Counted from the first letter of the stretch, positions 1-6,432 are shown. The stretch is 12,754 nt of DNA from UBA6398 sp963644855 (GCA_963644855.1 CAVIQL010000044.1:1-12754); one strand, 5' to 3'. Numbers and translations: made by a program. The notes: generated by a model from the letters alone, not told the origin.

Positions 1-1
1 G

Positions 2-847
2 TCGTGCGGAGTGAAGCCGCATAAAAGCAAACGGTTTTGCTTAAACAAGAAAGTGTATAAACGTTTTGCCGAACATATTGGTTTGATACCGCTTGTGATG
101 GTATCTCCAAATGATGTGGAACTTGTAACGGGCGGTAGTGATGCGCGCAGAAAGTTTATGGATATAGTTATCTCGCAATACGATCGGCTTTATCTTGATT
201 CTGTAATTAAATACAACCGTGCTCTAAAACAGAGAAACGTTTTGTTGAAGGCAGATGCAGAGCCTGATGCTGCGATGCTTGATATTTACGAAGAAGAAAT
301 GGCTGTGGAAGGTGAGAAAATATTTGCTGCGCGTCAGATACTTGCCGAAAAACTCACGCCTCTCTTTCAAAAATACTATTCTTTGATTTCTGATGACAGG
401 GAGAGCCCTTCGCTTGCATATGTTTCGCATTGCCAACGCGGTCCTCTCTTTGAAACAATACGTAATGGTCGTGGAAAAGACAGAATAATGGGGTTTTCGC
501 TCCACGGAGTGCATCGTGATGAATTGCAGATGTGTCTTGGGGAATACCCTATACGTAATGAGGGTTCCCAAGGACAGACAAAATCGTTCTTGTTAGCGTT
601 AAAATTCGCACAGTTTGACTTGTTGCGTCATTCTGGAACGGGTTGTGTGCCATTGCTATTGCTTGACGATTTGTTTGATAAGCTTGATGCTTCGCGCGTT
701 TCTCAAATTGTAAATATGGTGGCAGGAAATGATTTCGGTCAGATATTTATTACGGATACCGATCGTGGGAAACTTTCTCCGATACTCGAAGCTACGGAGC
801 AAGATTATAAAGTGTTTAATGTAGCAGGAGGCGAAGTTGTGCAATGA
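2..847 (+). CDS. recF: RecF, DNA replication/repair ATPase (5' truncated by window edge)
   Basis: RecF is a cytoplasmic SMC/ABC-type ATPase that helps load RecA at single-strand gaps (RecFOR pathway). The reading frame is open from the left edge, so the gene starts outside the window. 281 codons are visible against about 360-370 for the family, so roughly 90 N-terminal residues including the Walker A loop are missing. Numbering from the GTG at 11, the frame shows the RecF core 'PLVMVSPNDVELV' (27-39), 'HRDEL' (168-172, the family's GPHRDDL-like motif), the ABC signature 'SQGQTK' (186-191) and the Walker B 'PLLLLDD' (214-220), followed by the D-loop 'LFDKLD'. The GTG at 11 is internal, not a start. 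The stop codon overlaps the next gene's ATG (ATGA), which suggests translational coupling. Nothing indicates that the visible part is broken. Confidence 0.95.
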   Translation, partial: SCGVKPHKSKRFCLNKKVYKRFAEHIGLIPLVMVSPNDVELVTGGSDARRKFMDIVISQYDRLYLDSVIKYNRALKQRNVLLKADAEPDAAMLDIYEEEMAVEGEKIFAARQILAEKLTPLFQKYYSLISDDRESPSLAYVSHCQRGPLFETIRNGRGKDRIMGFSLHGVHRDELQMCLGEYPIRNEGSQGQTKSFLLALKFAQFDLLRHSGTGCVPLLLLDDLFDKLDASRVSQIVNMVAGNDFGQIFITDTDRGKLSPILEATEQDYKVFNVAGGEVVQ

Positions 848-1134
848 GAAGAAGAAAAGTCGAGGCTGTATGCGATGTGGTTCCCGCTTTGTTGCGTGAA
901 CTTGGATTGGAAACGCCGCTTAACGAGGCGCGAGCCATTAATGCGTGGGAAATAATTGTAGGCGAACGTGTGGCAAAGGCTACCGGGAATGTAAAAATCT
1001 ACAATCAAGTGATGTTTGTAGAAGTGGCTTCGCCGGCATTGCGTAACAATCTTTTCATGCAGCGTGCCATGCTTGTGAGAAAAATAAACGAATACGTTGG
1101 AGCCGATGTTATTTCCGACATAAGGTTCAAATGA
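844..1134 (+). CDS. DUF721/DciA-family protein (candidate replicative helicase loader/partner)
   Basis: This small 96-residue protein has the DUF721 pattern: a helical N-terminus, then 'AWEIIVGERVAKAT' (33-46), a strand 'VMFVEVASPALRNNL' (56-70) and a C-terminal 'LVRKINEYVG'. The aromatic-plus-'VG..VA..T' block followed by 'V.S.ALRN.L' is the core of the KH-like DciA fold. DciA proteins interact with the replicative helicase DnaB and are thought to be the ancestral loader in bacteria that lack DnaC/DnaI. That role is family knowledge; here it is inferred. The gene begins inside the recF stop codon (ATGA overlap), so the two are almost certainly co-transcribed and coupled. The length is typical of compact Bacteroidota members, which have the domain alone without the long disordered tail seen in some other phyla. 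Confidence 0.85.
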   Translation: MRRRKVEAVCDVVPALLRELGLETPLNEARAINAWEIIVGERVAKATGNVKIYNQVMFVEVASPALRNNLFMQRAMLVRKINEYVGADVISDIRFK

Positions 1135-1170
1135 TAGAGATATTAATTAGAAAAAGACATATTATATTAT

Positions 1171-2247
1171 ATGAATACGATAGGGAATGTTTTTCGCCTT
1201 ACATCTTTTGGTGAAAGCCATGGGGTTGCCGTTGGTGGAGTAATTGATGGTATGCCTGCGGGTATTGAGGTGGACTTGAATTTCATTCAAAGTGAGCTTA
1301 ATCGTCGCCGTCCCGGGCAAAGCGCAATAAGTACACCGCGCAAGGAGACCGATAAGGTAGAAATTCTCTCCGGGGTGTTTGAAGGTAAAACCACAGGCAC
1401 GCCAATTGGTTTTGAAGTGAGAAACGAAAACCAACGTTCCAAGGATTATTCGGAGTTGAAGGATATTTACCGTCCCTCGCATGCTGATTTTACCTACCAA
1501 GAGAAGTATGGTTTGCGCGACTATCGTGGTGGTGGGCGTCAGAGTGCGCGCGAAACTATTGCGCGTGTAGTTGCCGGCGCTTTTGCCAAACTTGCGCTTC
1601 GCAAGGTGGGTATTGAAATAGAGGCTTACACTTCACAAATTGGTATTATAGGAATTGGACGTGATTATGTGTGGCATTCCGTTGAAGAAATAGAGAAAAA
1701 TGCTGTGCGTTGCCCAGATGATGCGGCTGCTGTGAAGATGGAAAAAGAAATAAAGGCTGCGCTTGCCGATGGCGATACTATTGGTGGCGTTGTGAGTTGC
1801 ATTATAAAAGGTTGTCCCGCAGGGCTTGGCGAACCTGTCTTTGGAAAATTTCATGCTGCGCTTGCTTCGGCGAGCATGTCGATAAATGCGGCGCGCGGTT
1901 TCGAACTTGGCAATGGTTTTGAGGCTGCTGAAATGCGCGGTACTCAATACAACGACGCTTTTATCCCGGATAATAACGGTGGTGTTACTACAAAGACAAA
2001 TCATAATGGTGGAGTTTTGGGCGGCATCACAAATGGAAATCTTGTTACTTTTCGTGTGGCGTTCAAGCCCGTACCTACGTTGAAAGTTGAGCAGCAAACT
2101 GTGGATATTAACGGCAATCCTGCGGTGATTGCGGCACGTGGTCGCCATGATCCTTGTGTTGTGCCGCGCGCTGTGCCTATTGTGGAGGCTATGGCGGCGA
2201 TGGTTACGCTCGATTACTACCTTTTGAGCAGAACAAACCGAATTTGA
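1171..2247 (+). CDS. aroC: Chorismate synthase
   Basis: AroC converts 5-enolpyruvylshikimate 3-phosphate to chorismate, the last shared step to aromatic amino acids, folate and quinones. It needs reduced FMN although the reaction is redox-neutral. The 358-residue length is normal. Visible family signatures are 'GESHG' with His17 (14-18) leading into 'GVIDGMPAG', 'RRRPGQ' (45-50), 'RPSHADFTY' (101-109), 'RGGGRQSARET' (119-129, FMN/phosphate region) and the C-terminal signature 'RHDPCVVPRAVPIVEAM' (325-341) with His326 and Asp327. The start ATG lies 36 bp after the DUF721 stop, in an AT-rich leader without a clear Shine-Dalgarno sequence, as is usual in Bacteroidota. It is probably the third gene of the recF-dciA-aroC transcript, though a separate promoter cannot be excluded. 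No sign of damage. Confidence 0.97.
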   Translation: MNTIGNVFRLTSFGESHGVAVGGVIDGMPAGIEVDLNFIQSELNRRRPGQSAISTPRKETDKVEILSGVFEGKTTGTPIGFEVRNENQRSKDYSELKDIYRPSHADFTYQEKYGLRDYRGGGRQSARETIARVVAGAFAKLALRKVGIEIEAYTSQIGIIGIGRDYVWHSVEEIEKNAVRCPDDAAAVKMEKEIKAALADGDTIGGVVSCIIKGCPAGLGEPVFGKFHAALASASMSINAARGFELGNGFEAAEMRGTQYNDAFIPDNNGGVTTKTNHNGGVLGGITNGNLVTFRVAFKPVPTLKVEQQTVDINGNPAVIAARGRHDPCVVPRAVPIVEAMAAMVTLDYYLLSRTNRI

Positions 2248-2270
2248 ACGCGGTTAGTCGAAACAAAATA

Positions 2271-2290
2271 CATTTAATCACATTTAATCA
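2271..2290. repeat. Exact 10-bp tandem duplication
   Basis: CATTTAATCA occurs twice back to back, 24 bp after the aroC stop. It is small and probably a slippage product; no function is evident. Confidence 0.7.
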
Positions 2291-2309
2291 GAGAATTGCG
2301 CCTCCGTAT

Positions 2310-2410
2310 GGGCGTATTGCATACGCCCTAAATTGCGCTGATTTGCAATTTTGCGGCGAAAGTTTGCGATATGGTTCAAGCGGTGGCGTACAAGGCGTAT
2401 ACAATACGCC
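2310..2410. repeat. Pair of opposed REP-like hairpins downstream of aroC
   Basis: Two near-identical short palindromes lie 65 bp apart. At 2310-2328, GGGCGTAT and ATACGCCC flank a TGC loop. At 2394-2410, GGCGTAT and ATACGCC flank an ACA loop. Read on the opposite strand the second has loop TGT, so the two units differ at one loop base and are in opposite orientation. This resembles bacterial REP/BIME elements, which are often mobilised by RAYT-type transposases. Neither hairpin is followed by a T-tract, so they are poor intrinsic terminators, although they could protect the aroC mRNA 3' end. Confidence 0.6.
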
Positions 2411-2463
2411 CCTACAAATGGTGCAAACCCAAAACTAATTACAGTCTTCTAAATTCCACAAAA

Positions 2464-2547
2464 AACAATATCGGATGTTGGAAAAACAATATCCGATATT
2501 ATTTAAATTATATCAGACATTATTCAAACAATATCGGATATTATTTT
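2464..2547 (+). repeat. 21-bp phased repeat array 1 (four units)
   Basis: Four tandem units begin at 2464, 2485, 2506 and 2527. The marker dinucleotide before the invariant A (GG, CG, AG, GG) sits at 2473, 2494, 2515 and 2536, an exact 21-bp spacing. Each unit is A-rich, then TATCGGA-like, then YATTATTT-like. Unit 4 contains the perfect 13-bp dyad AATATC-G-GATATT, and unit 2 has the same arms with C at the centre. The sequence after the last unit (ATTATTTTT then GCCGTT) matches the right flank of array 3. The array lies between two convergent 3' ends. Confidence 0.9.
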
Positions 2548-2656
2548 TGCCGTTGTAAACCATTGAAAAACAAATCCTTATAAAACAAACCTTTTATAGG
2601 GGTATTTTCTTGTGATTCAATGATTTACACGTTTTTTGTGGTATTTGCTGTTTTAG

Positions 2657-2706
2657 AAAAAACTTGGCTGTGGCATGGCGTGGGAAGCGAAGTTTTTTAC
2701 GCCATG
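2657..2706. terminator. Two mutually exclusive hairpins, possible bidirectional terminator
   Basis: AAAAAACTT (2657-2665) pairs perfectly with AAGTTTTTT (2690-2698). The stem continues, after a G/G mismatch, through GCT (2667-2669) and AGC (2686-2688). This A-tract/T-tract stem has the form of a bidirectional intrinsic terminator and could stop read-through from aroC. An alternative stem, CATGGCGT (2674-2681) with ACGCCATG (2699-2706), uses overlapping bases and cannot form at the same time. Function is inferred only from the pairing. Confidence 0.4.
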
Positions 2707-2749
2707 ACTTTCTTTTTGGAGGCTTCTTGTCCCGAGCAAAAGTGGACAT

Positions 2750-2788
2750 GAAACAAAAACCGTGTGCGTCATGAAGGCGCACACGGTT
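2750..2788 (-). terminator. Intrinsic terminator of the LRR-protein gene
   Basis: A perfect 11-bp stem, AACCGTGTGCG (2758-2768) with CGCACACGGTT (2778-2788), has a 9-nt loop. On the minus strand it is followed by GTTTTTGTTT. It lies 24 bp beyond the LRR gene's stop codon, the expected place for its Rho-independent terminator. Confidence 0.85.
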
Positions 2789-2812
2789 GGTTTATTAAGG
2801 TTGGCGGCGTTA

Positions 2813-4336
2813 TTATTTCACCACTTTCTTTCCGTTTACAATGTATATTCCTCGCGGCAGCAAGTCGAAAGGCGTTGTCAGCCTTATGCCATCGAGTGTA
2901 TAGATGCCTTTGCGCCCGGACGTAGGGTTGTTTTTCGTAGAGGCAATGCCCACTGGGTGTTCGGCGGGGGCTATAAGCACTTTCTTTGCGGCTGTTCCGT
3001 TTTCATATATTGTATTATTCTCCCCGATGGTGGCATTCTGTGGCGTGATTATCTCGCAGCCGTCAATCTTCAACGATTTGAAGCCGCCAATTGCGGCACT
3101 GTTGGCTGGAGTGTTCGTTATCTGCACAACGCTGTTTATTATGCTGAGTTCTCCTAAGTTATCTCCGTTTATGCCGGATTTAAAACTGTTAGCATTTGAG
3201 GCGCTTTCTATAATTATATTTGCGTTTTTGAGCGTGCATAGCGGCGATTTTGCCGTTACCTTTATGCCAGAAGATTTTGCCCCAAGTTTGAGAGTCAGGG
3301 AAGAATTTTTGTCGTAATTGGTTATGACTGTATTTGCTGTCAGGTATAATGCAGTGCAGTCGTCAGAATCAAAACTAAGAACGCAGTTGCCTTTTACTTT
3401 TATGGTAAGGTCGGAGTTTTTTGAGTTTTCAATAATGCAGAAAATATCACTGAACTCGCTTTGCAAGTTGTCGAGCGTAAGCGTTGAGGTGGCGGGGTCG
3501 AAGTAAATTCTGCCGCTCGAGCCAAACTTCGTGTTCCAAAGATTTAGGTAGGAGCGGTTGAGGTCGTTTATCGTCTCTTTCATAAAGTCGACATAATATG
3601 CGCTCGAAGCCTTTACTTCCCCGAACAGGTTCCAGGGGGAAGTTTGTTGCAGTTCGGACAATCTGTCGGAACTTGTGTACAGCGTTTTCGGATATTTGGG
3701 TGTGTCGGAGTCTATATCGCTTATGTCGAATGTTGTTTCGTCAATTCCTCCCTTTGATATTTTTTCTTTTTGATATTTTCTGAATGCAACGAATTTGAGA
3801 CTGCTGCAACCCCTGAACACATTCGGTCCGATGGCATACATATATCGGGGGAGGGTAATGCTTTCAAGTGAGGAGCAGTTTTGGAAGGCGTTGTAATAAA
3901 TCCAGCGCAGACTGTCGGGCAGTTGCACCTCTTTAAGACCTGTACAGCCTTCGAAGGTATAGGGTTGTATTTCTCTGACCTTAGAGGGAAGCTTGAGGCA
4001 TTCAATATCAGTTTTGCCACGGAACGCGCCGGTGTTTATCCACCTTACCTCGTATTTCGTGCCTTGGTATTCCACAACTTCAGGAAGTATTATCTTGTCG
4101 GGGTCGGCATTGTTGCCTAATGTTGTGTTTAGACACCTGTCCAATTCCACATAACGCTGATATCTGTTTATGATTTCGTATCTGCAGGTCGTGTTGTTGT
4201 GCGTGTATTCGAAAGTAATTCCAGTGCCAAAGCCGTAGGAGGTTGCAGGGAATATTATCGAAAAAAAGAGGACAAGTATCGCCGCGATGTTCTTTGTCGA
4301 CAGCGCGTTTTTGTTTTGGATTTTGGATTTGCTCAT
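2813..4336 (-). CDS. Secreted BspA-like leucine-rich-repeat protein with C-terminal beta-repeat domain
   Basis: This is a 507-residue protein if started at the ATG at 4334-4336. That start gives a signal peptide: a polar N-terminus, then the hydrophobic run 'NIAAILVLFFSIIFPA' (16-31), with cleavage near residue 35. A start further upstream (up to 4612) would run through the promoter and the gdhA terminator and is rejected. Residues about 76-186 carry BspA/TpLRR-type repeats: 'YTFEGCTGLKEVQLP', 'AFQNCSSLESITLP', 'VFRGCSSLKFVAF'. Residues about 275-455 begin with 'GRIYFDPATSTLTLDN' and look like a beta-rich repeat domain of unknown function common in Bacteroidales. The tail 'GIYTLDGIRL...LPRGIYIVNGKKVVK' (477-507) resembles the C-terminal domains of exported Bacteroidota proteins, including type IX secretion cargo. 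The likely role is a surface or secreted adhesin; no enzymatic motif is seen. It is monocistronic, with its own promoter and terminator. Confidence 0.85.
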   Translation of the reverse strand: MSKSKIQNKNALSTKNIAAILVLFFSIIFPATSYGFGTGITFEYTHNNTTCRYEIINRYQRYVELDRCLNTTLGNNADPDKIILPEVVEYQGTKYEVRWINTGAFRGKTDIECLKLPSKVREIQPYTFEGCTGLKEVQLPDSLRWIYYNAFQNCSSLESITLPRYMYAIGPNVFRGCSSLKFVAFRKYQKEKISKGGIDETTFDISDIDSDTPKYPKTLYTSSDRLSELQQTSPWNLFGEVKASSAYYVDFMKETINDLNRSYLNLWNTKFGSSGRIYFDPATSTLTLDNLQSEFSDIFCIIENSKNSDLTIKVKGNCVLSFDSDDCTALYLTANTVITNYDKNSSLTLKLGAKSSGIKVTAKSPLCTLKNANIIIESASNANSFKSGINGDNLGELSIINSVVQITNTPANSAAIGGFKSLKIDGCEIITPQNATIGENNTIYENGTAAKKVLIAPAEHPVGIASTKNNPTSGRKGIYTLDGIRLTTPFDLLPRGIYIVNGKKVVK

Positions 4337-4386
4337 AATGGTAAATGTTTTATAGTAATTGTTTTGTCTTGTTTTTATGTTAAATG

Positions 4387-4394
4387 CAAATATA
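4387..4394 (-). promoter_or_regulatory. Bacteroidetes-type -7 element for the LRR gene
   Basis: The minus strand reads TATATTTG, a perfect TAnnTTTG -7 box, about 50 bp upstream of the chosen ATG. No good -33 TTTG lies 19-21 bp further upstream, so the promoter may need an activator. The same core with flanking bases (ATGCAAATATA on plus) recurs at the gdhA promoter. Confidence 0.55.
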
Positions 4395-4427
4395 TGGTAT
4401 TTCCTCTCCTTTTTCTCTGCTTTTTTT

Positions 4428-4459
4428 GTTACATTTCGCGGTGTGGCATGAAATGTAAC
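4428..4459. promoter_or_regulatory. Perfect 9-bp inverted repeat upstream of the LRR promoter
   Basis: GTTACATTT (4428-4436) and AAATGTAAC (4451-4459) flank a 14-bp spacer. The dyad centre is about 50 bp upstream of the -7 box, a position suited to an activator dimer. It could also be chance or an RNA hairpin. No T-tract follows that would make it a terminator. Confidence 0.45.
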
Positions 4460-4580
4460 CAATTCAATGGGATATAACAATAAAACCAGGGTACATGACA
4501 ATAAATTACAGGGCGGATTTTTCTTGGAAAAGCGAGTTTTTCTGCTTTTGAAATGCGGTTTTACCCTGATTGGATTTGTC

Positions 4581-4628
4581 AAAAAAAGAAGCCTCGCGGT
4601 TGTTGTTTGCAACCGCGAGGCTTTATTT
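4581..4628 (-). terminator. Intrinsic terminator of gdhA (bidirectional form)
   Basis: A perfect 13-bp GC-rich stem, AGCCTCGCGGTTG (4590-4602) with CAACCGCGAGGCT (4610-4622), has a 7-nt loop. On the minus strand it is followed by TTCTTTTTTT, 24 bp after the gdhA stop. The plus side also has a T-rich tail (TTATTTT), so it could work both ways. Confidence 0.93.
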
Positions 4629-4646
4629 TGGTGTGGGAGACGTTGT

Positions 4647-5981
4647 TTAGAGAATGCCCTGCGCCATCATTGCTTTTGCAACTTTCATGAAGCCGGCAAT
4701 ATTTGCGCCTTTCACATAGTTGATGTATCCGTCGGGCTCTGTGCCGTATTTCACGCATGCAGCGTGGATATCCTGCATAATGCTGTGGAGTTTGTGATCA
4801 ACTTCTTCGGCTGTCCAATTAAGACGTTCGGAGTTTTGAGTCATTTCGAGACCAGAAACAGAAACACCGCCGGCGTTTGCAGCTTTTCCCGGAGAGTATA
4901 GAATCTTTGCGTCCTGGAACACTTTGATTGCTTCGGGAGTGCTTGGCATGTTTGCGCCTTCGCTTACGGCAATCACGCCGTTTGCTACGAGTGTGCGTGC
5001 ATCATCGCCGTCTATTTCGTTTTGTGTTGCAGAGGGGAGTGCAATGTCGCATTTCTCGCCCCAAGGACGTGCGCCTGCTACGTATTTCACACCGTATTTC
5101 TCGGCATATTCGCGAATACGTCCGCGTTCTACGTTTTTGAGTTCCATGACATAGTTCCACTTTTCGCGGTCAATGCCATCGGGATCGTAGATATAGCCGT
5201 CGGAATCAGAGAGAGTAACAACTTTTGCTCCAAGATCGATGAGTTTGTCAACGGTGTATTGTGCTACATTTCCCGAGCCGCTCACGCAAACAGTCTTTCC
5301 TTTCACGTCGATGCCTTTTGTCTTGAGCATTTCGAGCATGAAGTAAACGTTTCCGTAGCCTGTTGCTTCGGGGCGAATCAGAGAACCGCCAAATTCAAGG
5401 CCTTTGCCTGTGAATGTACCGGTAAATTCGCGTGTGAGTTTCTTATACATTCCGAACATGTAGCCTACTTCGCGACCGCCTACGCCTATATCGCCTGCCG
5501 GAACATCGGTATCGGGACCAATGTTTCTCCAAAGTTCGGTGATGAATGCCTGGCAGAAACGCATGATTTCGGCATTGCTCTTTCCGCGTGGGCTGAAATC
5601 GCTACCACCTTTGGCACCGCCCATCGGCAATGTGGTGAGCGAGTTCTTGAATGTCTGTTCGAATGCAAGGAATTTGAGAATTCCGAGATTTACTGAGGAG
5701 TGGAAACGAATACCGCCTTTGTAGGGACCGATTGCGTTGTTGTGTTGCACACGGTAGCCGTTGTTTACTTGAACCTTGCCCTTGTCGTCTACCCATGTTA
5801 CGCGGAACTGGATTACACGATCGGGAACGCAGAGGCGCTCTATGAGATTGGTTTTTTCAAATTCGGGGTGCTGGTTATACACTTCCTCAATTGTGGGGAG
5901 AACCTGCGAAACGGCCTGAATATATTCGGGCTGACCCGGATAGCGGCGTTTCAGATTTTCGATTACTTCGTTTGCTTTCAT
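4647..5981 (-). CDS. gdhA: Glutamate dehydrogenase, hexameric, probably NADP-dependent
   Basis: GDH interconverts 2-oxoglutarate plus ammonia and glutamate in the cytoplasm. It is a main ammonia-assimilation route and here a source of the amino donor for SerC. The 444-residue length is typical of the small hexameric class. Visible residues: 'GPYKGGIRFH' (85-94, Lys88 substrate site), 'LPMGGAKGGSDF' (118-129, catalytic Lys124), 'VPAGDIGVGGREVGYM' (160-175, catalytic Asp164), and a Rossmann loop 'GSGNVAQY' (235-242). The strand after it ends 'TLSDSDG' (256-262). The 'SDS' form is like NADP-linked enzymes and unlike the 'SGPDG' of clostridial NAD enzymes, so I infer NADP preference; dual specificity is possible. 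The start ATG at 5979-5981 has a -7 promoter about 40 bp upstream, and a strong terminator follows the gene, so it is a single-gene transcript. Confidence 0.96.
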   Translation of the reverse strand: MKANEVIENLKRRYPGQPEYIQAVSQVLPTIEEVYNQHPEFEKTNLIERLCVPDRVIQFRVTWVDDKGKVQVNNGYRVQHNNAIGPYKGGIRFHSSVNLGILKFLAFEQTFKNSLTTLPMGGAKGGSDFSPRGKSNAEIMRFCQAFITELWRNIGPDTDVPAGDIGVGGREVGYMFGMYKKLTREFTGTFTGKGLEFGGSLIRPEATGYGNVYFMLEMLKTKGIDVKGKTVCVSGSGNVAQYTVDKLIDLGAKVVTLSDSDGYIYDPDGIDREKWNYVMELKNVERGRIREYAEKYGVKYVAGARPWGEKCDIALPSATQNEIDGDDARTLVANGVIAVSEGANMPSTPEAIKVFQDAKILYSPGKAANAGGVSVSGLEMTQNSERLNWTAEEVDHKLHSIMQDIHAACVKYGTEPDGYINYVKGANIAGFMKVAKAMMAQGIL

Positions 5982-6021
5982 TTAAAATTACTCTGTGGGT
6001 TAATACTTCTTTATCGTAATG

Positions 6022-6053
6022 CAAATATACAAAAAGTTTGTTTGATAGCCATA
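6022..6053 (-). promoter_or_regulatory. gdhA promoter (-33/-7, Bacteroidetes type)
   Basis: The minus strand has TATATTTG (6022-6029), a perfect -7 box. TATG (6050-6053) lies 20 bp upstream, one mismatch from the -33 TTTG and at the correct spacing. The predicted transcription start is near 6015, giving a leader of about 34 nt. Confidence 0.65.
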
Positions 6054-6204
6054 ATTAAGAAAAATAAATGATTTTGATGTGGAAAAACGAACAAACGTTC
6101 AAAGTTTTTCGATAAAAGAGTGTGTGCTGGCATTATGTGCTTTACTTTTTGTCAAAGTGGGGCTGAGAATTTGTCTTAGGTTTGTTGTGCATGGGGGAAA
6201 GTGT

Positions 6205-6239
6205 GGAATTTTTTATGTGTGGGATATCGAAAAAATTCC
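6205..6239. repeat. AT-rich 10-bp inverted repeat
   Basis: GGAATTTTTT (6205-6214) and AAAAAATTCC (6230-6239) are perfect complements around a 15-nt loop. It lies 15 bp before the seven-unit array. It could be a weak bidirectional terminator or a binding site; neither is shown. Confidence 0.5.
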
Positions 6240-6254
6240 AAGGCATCAAATTTA

Positions 6255-6401
6255 AATGAGGTAGGACCTCGTAAAAACGATATTGGACCTTGTAAAAATA
6301 ATATCGGACTTTGTTTAAAAAATATCGGACATTATTTAAAAAATATCAGACATTAGTTTTAATACATCGGACATCGTGGAAATGGCATTGGAATAATAAA
6401 A
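6255..6401 (+). repeat. 21-bp phased repeat array 2 (seven units)
   Basis: Seven tandem units start at 6255, 6276, 6297, 6318, 6339, 6360 and 6381. The marker GG (AG in unit 5) is at 6264, 6285, 6306, 6327, 6348, 6369 and 6390, an exact 21-bp period with no insertion or deletion. Central units are closest to the consensus (AATATCGGACATTATT in unit 4); outer units are more degraded, keeping mainly GGA and the A-rich start. The last unit runs into the hydrolase terminator's A-tract. The array lies about 240 bp upstream of the predicted gdhA transcription start. Confidence 0.92.
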
Positions 6402-6432
6402 AAACGCGCCGTATTTTTGAGAATACGGCGCG
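6392..6432 (-). terminator. Intrinsic terminator of the glycoside hydrolase gene
   Basis: An 11-bp stem, CGCGCCGTATT (6405-6415) with AATACGGCGCG (6422-6432), has a 6-nt loop. On the minus strand it is followed by TTTTTTTATTATT. It lies 24 bp after the stop codon. Confidence 0.9.

Larger units (their letters stand above)
2248..2812. other. Non-coding region between convergent aroC and the LRR gene
   Basis: This 565-bp stretch holds, in order, a 10-bp tandem duplication, two opposed REP-like hairpins, a four-unit 21-bp repeat array, a pair of overlapping alternative hairpins and the LRR-gene terminator; each is listed separately. The short open frames here are rich in Lys/Arg/Asn, lack recognisable motifs and look like chance. 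An AT-rich imperfect inverted repeat (TATAAAA / TTTTATA) sits near 2580-2598. Confidence 0.8.
4337..4646. other. Non-coding region between the LRR gene and gdhA
   Basis: This 310-bp stretch holds the LRR gene's A/T-rich leader and -7 element, an upstream 9-bp inverted repeat and the gdhA terminator. No other conserved structure was seen at about 4460-4580. Confidence 0.7.

Noticed and set aside
2464..2547. CRISPR array.
   Set aside because: The 21-bp units are directly tandem with no unique spacers, and no cas genes are present.
2371..2583. Open frames through array 1 that translate into heptad repeats (NNIGYY-like or KQYRILF-like).
   Set aside because: A 21-bp period necessarily gives seven-residue repeats. 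There is no convincing start or signal, arrays 2 and 3 are interrupted by stops in the matching frames, and the arrays are confined to intergenic DNA.
2594..2782. A 62-codon minus-strand frame, Lys/Arg-rich.
   Set aside because: It lies over terminator hairpins and alternative stems, has no recognisable motif, and its composition looks like translated AT-rich intergenic DNA.
4337..4612. N-terminal extension of the LRR protein to an upstream ATG at 4612.
   Set aside because: It would cross the gdhA terminator, the 9-bp inverted repeat and the -7 box, and would bury the signal peptide. The ATG at 4336 gives a normal exported N-terminus.
5022..5696. A 224-codon plus-strand frame opposite gdhA.
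   Set aside because: It is an antisense shadow of a strongly conserved enzyme and is Cys/Phe/Ala-rich, as expected from the reverse frame; no promoter or motif supports it.
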